NCBI GenBank assembly: GCA_030617565.1
Contig: JAUWVE010000011.1
Location: forward strand, 1-16,273
Length of the DNA stretch: 16,273 bases
DNA from: Gammaproteobacteria bacterium
GTDB taxonomy: Bacteria; Pseudomonadota; Gammaproteobacteria; BMS3Bbin11
Direction of reading: 5' to 3'
Shown: positions 1 through 5,642 of the stretch, in pieces
How the letters are laid out: every line of letters begins with the position of its first letter
How positions within the stretch are numbered: position 1 is the first letter of the stretch
Made by a program: the position numbers and the translations under genes
The notes under the pieces: generated by a model
What the model saw: the letters and a program-made list of their open reading frames with translations, nothing else
What the model was told of the DNA's origin: nothing
Database searches by the model: none

Positions 1-1331
1 GTACACATACCGCATTGCAGACACAATGACTCGATGAATAGAACCTGTGGGACATCCTGTCCATTTTGCAAGGCCTTGCCGGGACAGGCACTGACGCAGG
101 ACATGCACAAGGTGCAGGCTGAGGCATTGATTATGGCCTCGCCAAAGGCTGCTCCAGCCGTAAGTGTCACCATAAGCGGTGGCTGTGTCTCTACAACTGT
201 CAAAGCCTGCTGATACAAAACATCAATAGCCATGAATACCGTCTGCCGCTTGTTGCCGCTGCCAGCATAAGCAGCTGGCTTCATCTCGGGCATTTCAGGG
301 CGGCAGGTTGATGCGAGTTTTTTACTATCAATAAGACGGATGGCGTCAGCAGAATAACCCATGCCGACCAGTATTTCTGTGCTGGCCAGTAGTTGTCTCT
401 TTAATTCTCTGCGGACCTGATCTGGCACCCTGTCATCATCCAGCAACAACACTGTTCTGGCACCGTAGGCTAGCGCCGACAGCCAGATTTCAATACCCAC
501 ACTGGCCAGTTCTTCAATGACGACAGGCAGTACATTACTAGCGTATGAATCCGGCATTTCTGTATCTGCAGCATGAAACACCACGATCGCATCCTGCCCG
601 CCTTCTTCACCATAGACTTTCAGTAAACGACGTATTAATGAAAGCGTGTCATCGGCAGATGGGTAGACATAACGAATGGCGCCGCTCGGACAGGCACTGG
701 CACAGGCACCACCTCCCTGGCAAAGATTAGGGTTTACTGCTATAGATTCCTGAAGACTGCTTATCGCATCTGCAGGACAGACATCAATGCAACGTCTGCA
801 GGCGGTGATACCAGAACGCCCATGGGCACATATTGACGCGTCATATTCAAAATATTTCGGCTTCTCAAACATCCCTGTCATCTGCGCCAGTTCGTCTATG
901 GCAGACTGCATAGCAGACTCTGCAGGCGCACAATCAATATAGCCCGGCGGTTTTAGTGGCATCGATAACAATGCAGTATCGCTGAGATCAAGCACCAGAT
1001 CTGCCTTTACGATTTCGACCTCATCTGGACTTCCCGCTTTCAGCGTAATCAGGAAATTTCCAAGATAACCCTCGACCTGAACGTCTCGCTGATGAATGCG
1101 AGTGCATGTAAAACCCGCTGAGTTGCTATCGTCGGAAAGAATAAGGTGTGGCTTCAGTACGCTGCTCATCTTTGATGCGGCCTTGCAGGCACTCACACCG
1201 CCAATGACCGCAACCACACCGGATGAAGCATAAGTAACAAGGCTAGTTGGCTCTATAACCAGCCCGGACACAGCAGCCAGGGCAACATCTCGCGCAAAGC
1301 TGTTTAACTTTTCATCTGTCTTTGTTGGCAT
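1..1331 (-). CDS. 4Fe-4S ferredoxin-type protein of a formate dehydrogenase accessory cluster (3' end beyond window)
   Basis: An open frame of 443 codons runs off the left edge with no stop, so the C-terminus is missing. Start chosen: ATG at 1331, with GGAGAG (1339-1344 on the complement) 7 nt upstream, overlapping the DUF3306 gene by 20 bp. Cysteine groups are C168/C178/C181/C185-P, C204/C210/C214-P, a classical CxxCxxCxxxCP at C406-C416, and the start of a fourth group at C437/C440/C443. This implies up to four [4Fe-4S] clusters and an electron-transfer role. In the second group the position that is normally the second cysteine (residue 207) is glycine. Residues about 245-345 form a cysteine-poor alpha/beta stretch; a likeness to hydrogenase delta-type (MvhD) domains is only an impression. 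Proteins like this occur beside DUF3305/DUF3306 in proteobacterial formate dehydrogenase loci. It probably passes electrons to or from that enzyme; the partner is not visible here. Confidence 0.85.
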   Translation of the reverse strand, partial: MPTKTDEKLNSFARDVALAAVSGLVIEPTSLVTYASSGVVAVIGGVSACKAASKMSSVLKPHLILSDDSNSAGFTCTRIHQRDVQVEGYLGNFLITLKAGSPDEVEIVKADLVLDLSDTALLSMPLKPPGYIDCAPAESAMQSAIDELAQMTGMFEKPKYFEYDASICAHGRSGITACRRCIDVCPADAISSLQESIAVNPNLCQGGGACASACPSGAIRYVYPSADDTLSLIRRLLKVYGEEGGQDAIVVFHAADTEMPDSYASNVLPVVIEELASVGIEIWLSALAYGARTVLLLDDDRVPDQVRRELKRQLLASTEILVGMGYSADAIRLIDSKKLASTCRPEMPEMKPAAYAGSGNKRQTVFMAIDVLYQQALTVVETQPPLMVTLTAGAAFGEAIINASACTLCMSCVSACPGKALQNGQDVPQVLFIESLCLQCGMC

Positions 1332-1917
1332 ACAGGTTCTCTCCAGAATCTTCTTTCTCGTTAAATTGCTCTTTCTCTACTGGCTGTTCATCAGATCCAT
1401 CACTGTCCTTAGTATTGACAGACAGTTCTGGCGCATCTTCAGATAGTGACCCTTCGCGCACCTCGGCTGCGTTACCCTGATCATCGTCACTTCCTTCGAC
1501 CAGATCTTCGTCGTTAACATCTTTCAAACGCGCCATCTGGCGCCGCATTTCAGCTGTAACCACATCGCCAAGGCTGGTGAATTTGGTGAAGTCGTCATCA
1601 TAGTCATCGAGTCCATCGCGGATATTAAACATGCTGCCACGGAACAACTGTCGCAATGCCAGTGTACGTAATCCATCACTGACTTTTGGCGACATAAAAC
1701 CGCTGTAATCAGAATCTTCGTCCAGTGTTTCCAGAGGTGGCATATCGCAGTCTTCAGGCAGGTTTTCTGCAACATCTTCTGCAGCTGTCGGCTCATCCTT
1801 TACAGACTCCATCTCTGCAGATGAAGCTTCAGCTTCATGCTTACGCCTGGACCAGCGAGAGATCAGGCCTTCTTCCTCCGCAACAGGCAGATCGGTATCT
1901 TGCTCTTCCATCGTCAT
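1312..1917 (-). CDS. DUF3306 family protein, formate dehydrogenase-associated
   Basis: A protein of 201 residues, strongly acidic and probably cytosolic. The recognisable DUF3306 core has an N-terminal SRWSRRK segment (about residues 20-26), then a block with LETLDEDSDYSGFMSPKVSD followed by LRTLALRQLFR, and a DGLDDYDDDFT stretch leading into LGDVVTAEMRRQ. The last 70 residues are low-complexity, rich in Asp, Glu and Ser, and probably disordered. Its ATG overlaps the DUF3305 stop (ATGA), and the ferredoxin gene starts inside its 3' end, so the three are almost certainly cotranscribed and translationally coupled. The biochemical role of DUF3306 is not established; its repeated company with formate dehydrogenase genes suggests a part in maturation, assembly or electron transfer. 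Family assignment is confident, function is not. Confidence 0.85.
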   Translation of the reverse strand: MTMEEQDTDLPVAEEEGLISRWSRRKHEAEASSAEMESVKDEPTAAEDVAENLPEDCDMPPLETLDEDSDYSGFMSPKVSDGLRTLALRQLFRGSMFNIRDGLDDYDDDFTKFTSLGDVVTAEMRRQMARLKDVNDEDLVEGSDDDQGNAAEVREGSLSEDAPELSVNTKDSDGSDEQPVEKEQFNEKEDSGENLYANKDR

Positions 1918-2441
1918 AAGGCGGCCTGCTCACGAGTAGCATTTTTCCAGTTCTTGCGTTTACGCCTGACACGCTTTTCTGGAACGTAGTTCAGCAGCAC
2001 AAATTGCTCGATCCAGCGATACAACTCAGGTGGAACTGATGTGGTGAAGACAGTATCTTCACATTCAAGGTAGGCGTTTGCTTCATCAAAGCTAAGCGAG
2101 ACAATATAGGGTATCGGCACCTCATTGCCATCATTCCTGGCAATCACATAACAGCCCGGCTCAGGTGACTTCAGATTGTGGTAGTAACTCTCACATTCAT
2201 CTTTATACAGCGTTATACTGAAACCGCTGTAAATAAGTTGCCGCATACCATTTTGTTCGATCAGTACCTTTGCTGATTGTTTAGGTTCGTCATCTCCAAA
2301 TTGCCCGACAGTTACCCCGACAACTGACCACTCTTCATCAATCCATCTACTAGCAGATGGACGAGATTCCATAATGACTGAAACGGTCATTGACGACGGG
2401 ATCTTTATATCGGTTACATCAAGGGAAGCTGAGCCTGTCAT
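1914..2441 (-). CDS. DUF3305 family protein, formate dehydrogenase-associated
   Basis: A protein of 175 residues. The family hallmark is the segment SRWIDEEWSVVGVTVG near the N-terminus, followed by a beta-rich body (LIYSGFSITLYKDECESYYHN and IPYIVSLSFDEANAYLE are typical pieces) and a basic C-terminal tail with RVRRKRKNWK. Two starts are possible. I prefer ATG at 2441, because AAGG sits 6 nt upstream. A GTG at 2465 would add 8 residues, but it lies inside the arm of a 36-bp palindrome and has no ribosome binding site. It is the first gene of the leftward operon, downstream of a sigma-54 type promoter at 2536-2551. DUF3305 has no proven biochemical activity; it is found with DUF3306, TorD-like chaperones and FdhD in formate dehydrogenase loci. 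Confidence 0.83.
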   Translation of the reverse strand: MTGSASLDVTDIKIPSSMTVSVIMESRPSASRWIDEEWSVVGVTVGQFGDDEPKQSAKVLIEQNGMRQLIYSGFSITLYKDECESYYHNLKSPEPGCYVIARNDGNEVPIPYIVSLSFDEANAYLECEDTVFTTSVPPELYRWIEQFVLLNYVPEKRVRRKRKNWKNATREQAAL

Positions 2442-2460
2442 TTTCTGCCTTAATATTGAG

Positions 2461-2496
2461 GGCACCTCTACATATTCATGAATATATAGAGGTACC
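2461..2496 (-). promoter_or_regulatory. 36-bp near-perfect palindrome in the DUF3305 leader (hairpin or operator)
   Basis: The left arm GGCACCTCTACATATTCA and the right arm TGAATATATAGAGGTACC match as inverted repeats at 16 of 18 positions, centred on TATTCATGAATA. In the leftward transcript both mismatches become G-U pairs, so the RNA could pair along the whole arm apart from the turn at the centre. It lies about 30 nt after the predicted sigma-54 start site and about 20 nt before the preferred ATG at 2441. No T tract follows on either side, so it is not a standard intrinsic terminator. It may be an operator for a dimeric regulator, an mRNA-stabilising 5' hairpin, or a control on translation. 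Confidence 0.6.
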
Positions 2497-2535
2497 CTGA
2501 ATTAATTTAATTGAGGTTTTCTCAAGATTACATAC

Positions 2536-2551
2536 AGCAATTTGCGTGCCA
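2536..2551 (-). promoter_or_regulatory. Sigma-54 (-24/-12) promoter for the DUF3305-DUF3306-ferredoxin operon
   Basis: On the complement the sequence is TGGCACGCAAATTGCT, an exact match to the RpoN consensus TGGCACG-N4-TTGCW with GG and GC separated by the required 10 nt. Transcription would start near 2525 and read left into DUF3305, leaving a leader of about 85 nt that contains the 2461-2496 palindrome. Such promoters need an AAA+ activator; one is encoded at 7763-9178. Confidence 0.85.
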
Positions 2552-2736
2552 GCCATTCAATACTGCAGATCTGCGTTCATCACTGGAATGCACCGATGAG
2601 GCGAGCATGTATCTGGAACAAAATGACCCAGCAAACAAAACTACGGGGTCAACTTGTCTCAATTTATCTGGCCGCTTACCCGACTTTTACAGATTTTTCG
2701 TATCTGCACTGTTGGCCAATGATGATTAGTCGTTTA

Positions 2737-2752
2737 TGGAACATATCTTGCT
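2737..2752 (+). promoter_or_regulatory. Sigma-54 (-24/-12) promoter for moaA-fdhD-regulator
   Basis: TGGAACATATCTTGCT matches the RpoN consensus except for A in place of C at the fourth base; GG and GC are 10 nt apart. The predicted start near 2763 gives a leader of about 54 nt before the moaA ATG. It is weaker than the other two sites by sequence, but the position and orientation fit. Confidence 0.7.
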
Positions 2753-2816
2753 TCTTAAAACGTAAACAGACTTCGTAATCTATTAAAAAAACCTCCAAAA
2801 ATAGCGCAGATAATTG

Positions 2817-3827
2817 ATGACCAAAAAAACACGCAGCACCACACAACTCATAGACGGCTTTGGTAGAGAAATAAAATACCTGCGCATCTCCGTCACTGAC
2901 CGCTGCGATCTGCGCTGTATTTACTGCATGTCGGAAGATATGCAGTTTGTGCCGCGCGCTCAATTGCTGACTCTTGAAGAAGTTGCGCGTATCGGCCGGG
3001 TTTTTGCCGGCTTAGGCGTAAACAGGATACGCATTACCGGCGGCGAACCCCTGACGCGCCAGAACGTTATTGAGGTATTCAGGCAGCTGGGCAAACTGGA
3101 TAAAATTAATGATCTGACATTGACGACTAATGGCACCCAGCTAAGCAGATTTGCAGTCGACCTGCGCAAAGCAGGTGTTACTCGCATCAACATCTCACTG
3201 GATACCTTACAGGAAGAGCGATTCAGCCAGATCACACGAACAGGTAAATTGCATCGCACACTGGCCGGTATCGACGCGGCACTGGATGCCGGATTTGAAC
3301 GTATCAAGCTCAACTCAGTCATCCTCAGGAACCGCAATCATGATGAAATCATTGACCTGGTGGAGTTCGCTCATGCACGAGGCATGGACATCAGCTTCAT
3401 TGAAGAAATGCCACTTGGTATCATCGGTGACCACGACCGTGCGGAAACACATATCTCCAGTGATGAAATACTTGATATTCTAAGGCAACGACATGAGCTG
3501 ATACCGACCACAGATAAAACCGGTGGCCCTGCACGCTACTACAGATGCACAGATAATGGCGCAAGAATTGGATTCATATCACCACACAGCCACAACTTCT
3601 GCGATGACTGCAATCGTGTCCGACTGACAGCAGAAGGCCGCTTGCTGCTCTGCCTGGGCCAGGAGCACTCGGTCGACCTGCGACGGGTGGTCAGAGCCCA
3701 TCCAACAAATGATGGCCCTCTGCGTGAAGCTATAATCGCGGCCATGGCCATCAAACCGCGTGGACACGACTTTGACCTGACCAGCCAGCCTGTCATCCTG
3801 CGTCACATGAACTCTACAGGCGGCTAA
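2817..3827 (+). CDS. moaA: GTP 3',8-cyclase MoaA, first step of molybdenum cofactor synthesis
   Basis: A radical SAM enzyme of 336 residues, the usual family length. With MoaC it converts GTP to cyclic pyranopterin monophosphate in the cytosol. The N-terminal SAM cluster motif is C30-xxx-C34-xx-C37 within TDRCDLRCIYC, followed by GGEP at 75-78. The second, C-terminal cluster is bound by C262, C265 and C279 (FCDDCNRVRL...LLLC). The chain ends in Gly-Gly, which is important for MoaA activity. Start: ATG at 2817; a TTG one codon earlier is less likely, and neither has a clear ribosome binding site. It heads an operon with fdhD (12-nt gap) behind a sigma-54 type promoter. moaB, moaC, moaD, moaE and mogA are not in this window, so this copy serves the metal-enzyme locus and the rest of the pathway must be elsewhere. 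Confidence 0.97.
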   Translation: MTKKTRSTTQLIDGFGREIKYLRISVTDRCDLRCIYCMSEDMQFVPRAQLLTLEEVARIGRVFAGLGVNRIRITGGEPLTRQNVIEVFRQLGKLDKINDLTLTTNGTQLSRFAVDLRKAGVTRINISLDTLQEERFSQITRTGKLHRTLAGIDAALDAGFERIKLNSVILRNRNHDEIIDLVEFAHARGMDISFIEEMPLGIIGDHDRAETHISSDEILDILRQRHELIPTTDKTGGPARYYRCTDNGARIGFISPHSHNFCDDCNRVRLTAEGRLLLCLGQEHSVDLRRVVRAHPTNDGPLREAIIAAMAIKPRGHDFDLTSQPVILRHMNSTGG

Positions 3828-3839
3828 GCGGGAACAGCA

Positions 3840-4727
3840 ATGACTGTCGCTCAAACAGATCTAAAAGACTCCGGACTGCAAATGACCAATGCCGGGCTGC
3901 AGGCATCGACAAGCACCACGGCCATCGACGAATACGGTCAGGCACGGGAGGGACATATTGCTGCTGAACGGGCATTGACCGTATACCTGGACAAAAAAGA
4001 AATCGTCACACTGATGACCCTCGGCACACAACCTGAACTACTGGTACTGGGATGGCTGAGAAACCAGAGGCTGGTACCTGATATCTCTCACATCAAGGCC
4101 ATACAGATAGACTGGGAGACAGAATCTGCTGTCATCACTACTTACAATGGCGTCAAAGATCTGGACATAAAACTGGGCCGACGCACTGTCACTACCGGCT
4201 GTGGTCAGGGAACAGTATTCGGTGGGTTAATGGATGACCTGGACAAGGTCAGCCTGCCTCAGGTCAGGACACGCCAGTCAACAATTTATAATCTCCTCAA
4301 CACACTGAGTGAACATAACGAAGTATATAAGCGGGCAGGAGCTGTGCATGGCTGCGCATTATGTCAGGACCACCAGATGCTTCACTTTGTTGAGGATGTC
4401 GGTCGCCATAATGCCGTTGATGCGATCGCCGGGCAGATGTGGCTTAACAATACGCATGGACATGACAAGCTTTTCTACACCACGGGCAGGTTGACTTCCG
4501 AAATGGTCATCAAGGTTGCACAGATGGGTATACCCGTGTTGCTCTCCCGTTCAGGTGTCACCGAGATGGGTCGAACACTGGCTGAAAAAATTGGTGTTAC
4601 TCTGATTGCACGAGCCAAAGGGAGGCACTTTCTGATTTACCATGGCGATGATCAGATTGACTTCGATGCGATTCCAGATAGACAGGGGAAGCCTCGCCAG
4701 CACTCCGAACAGCAGAGAGCCAGGTAG
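3840..4727 (+). CDS. fdhD: Formate dehydrogenase accessory sulfurtransferase FdhD
   Basis: A protein of 295 residues. FdhD takes sulfur from a cysteine desulfurase and passes it to the bis-MGD cofactor before the cofactor is placed in formate dehydrogenase. The family core is clear: TTGCGQGTVFGG (118-129), the sulfur-carrying loop HGCALC with C172 and C175 matching the essential CxxC, DVGRHNAVDA (186-195), FYTTGRLTSEMV (212-223) and the C-terminal GVTLIARAKGRHFLIYHG. A start at ATG 3840 gives a somewhat long, poorly conserved N-terminal tail of about 40 residues; GGGA lies 8-10 nt upstream. It follows moaA closely and abuts the next gene. With DUF3305/DUF3306 across the promoter region, it points to formate dehydrogenase as the client enzyme. 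Confidence 0.97.
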   Translation: MTVAQTDLKDSGLQMTNAGLQASTSTTAIDEYGQAREGHIAAERALTVYLDKKEIVTLMTLGTQPELLVLGWLRNQRLVPDISHIKAIQIDWETESAVITTYNGVKDLDIKLGRRTVTTGCGQGTVFGGLMDDLDKVSLPQVRTRQSTIYNLLNTLSEHNEVYKRAGAVHGCALCQDHQMLHFVEDVGRHNAVDAIAGQMWLNNTHGHDKLFYTTGRLTSEMVIKVAQMGIPVLLSRSGVTEMGRTLAEKIGVTLIARAKGRHFLIYHGDDQIDFDAIPDRQGKPRQHSEQQRAR

Positions 4728-5642
4728 ATGTCAGCGGTATTACGTCCGCAAGCGGATGTCTTCATGAGCGTCAAGCAGGTGGCAGAATACCTGCACCTCA
4801 ACGAGAAGAAAGTCTACGCACTGGTTAACGAAGGCACTATTCCGGCAACAAAGGTAACCGGCAAATGGATGTTCCCAAGGGAACTGATTGACCGCTGGAT
4901 GCTCGATTCTTCACATGGCGGCCTGTTGACAGACAGGCTGGTCATCGCCGGTAGTGACGACCCGCTGCTGAATCGTATCATCAGCGAATATGCTCGTGAC
5001 ACCGGTGCTCATGCCCTGATCAGCTACACCTCAACAGGCACAAGACTGGGACTCGATCTGCTGCAGGCGCAACGAGCTGATGCCTGCGGCATTCACTGGG
5101 GGCCCGCTAATGAGAGCCATACCCGGCATCCCGCTTTGCTGCGACATTATTCCCAGCATCACAACTGGGTGATGATCCGTGCCTTCCGTCGTGAACAGGG
5201 CTTGATCGTCAGCCCACCAGTATTGCAATACACTCACGACATCAAAGAACTTTTCGACCGCCAGTTCCGTTGGGCCCTGCGGCAGAATGGTGCCGGGGCA
5301 CAACGCTACCTGATGGAGATACTCGGCAAGCATGGGCTTAACAGCAGTTCACTAAAGTCAGAACACACCGCCCTGTCTGAACGAGAAGCCGCCAGTGCCA
5401 TTGCAATGGACCTTGCTGACGTTGCACCTGGAGCCAAAGCAGTGGCGACTGAATTTGGTCTTGGTTTTATATCCTTTGGCTGGGAATCTTTCGATTTTGT
5501 GCTCCACAGACAAATCTGGTTTCGCCGTCTGTTTCAGGATTTGCTCGACCGCCTGGGCACAGTGCAAAGTCGTGAACTGGCGGAAGAACTTACAGGTTAC
5601 GATTTAACTGACTGTGGACAGTTGTTGTGGGGTGATGACTAG
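4728..5642 (+). CDS. Transcriptional regulator: excisionase-type HTH fused to a PBP-like sensor domain
   Basis: A protein of 304 residues. Residues about 13-56 form an excisionase/MerR-type winged HTH (SVKQVAEYLHLNEKKVYALVNEG...KVTGKWMFPRELIDRW). Residues about 68-290 resemble the periplasmic-binding-protein-like domain of PF12727, a relative of the ModA fold (RLVIAGSDDPLLNRII, STGTRLGLDLLQAQRADACGIHW, GAGAQRYL, AAASAIAMDLADVAPG-like segments). There is no signal peptide, so it acts in the cytosol. Such HTH-PBP proteins often sit with molybdenum/tungsten enzyme genes, and a plausible ligand is molybdate, tungstate or a cofactor intermediate; this is inference. The ATG directly follows the fdhD stop. 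An internal ATG at 4764 would also keep the HTH. Its 3' end overlaps the convergent kinase gene by 53 bp. Confidence 0.85.
   Translation: MSAVLRPQADVFMSVKQVAEYLHLNEKKVYALVNEGTIPATKVTGKWMFPRELIDRWMLDSSHGGLLTDRLVIAGSDDPLLNRIISEYARDTGAHALISYTSTGTRLGLDLLQAQRADACGIHWGPANESHTRHPALLRHYSQHHNWVMIRAFRREQGLIVSPPVLQYTHDIKELFDRQFRWALRQNGAGAQRYLMEILGKHGLNSSSLKSEHTALSEREAASAIAMDLADVAPGAKAVATEFGLGFISFGWESFDFVLHRQIWFRRLFQDLLDRLGTVQSRELAEELTGYDLTDCGQLLWGDD

Larger units (their letters stand above)
2442..2816. other. Divergent control region between DUF3305 and moaA
   Basis: This 375-bp stretch has no credible gene. It contains the leader palindrome (2461-2496), two sigma-54 type promoters facing away from each other (2536-2551 leftward, 2737-2752 rightward) and 185 bp between them where activator sites would be expected. 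In that 185 bp the pentamer ATCTG or its complement CAGAT occurs at 2566, 2569, 2611, 2666, 2690 and 2702. These include a perfect palindrome GCAGATCTGC (2565-2574) and an inverted pair CAGAT-N7-ATCTG (2690-2706). These are candidate binding sites only. Confidence 0.6.

Noticed and set aside
2511..2778. Two short plus-strand open frames (2511-2729 and 2542-2778)
   Set aside because: They overlap each other and both sigma-54 promoters, have no ribosome binding site and resemble no protein I know.
2753..2816. A molybdenum/tungsten cofactor riboswitch ahead of moaA
   Set aside because: The leader predicted from the sigma-54 site is only about 54 nt, too short for the Moco riboswitch, and I see no stable multi-stem fold in it.
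2442..2816. A ModE binding site in the divergent control region
   Set aside because: The palindrome at 2461-2496 has TACAT and ATATA pieces, but not in the TATAT-N7-TAYAT arrangement of ModE sites.
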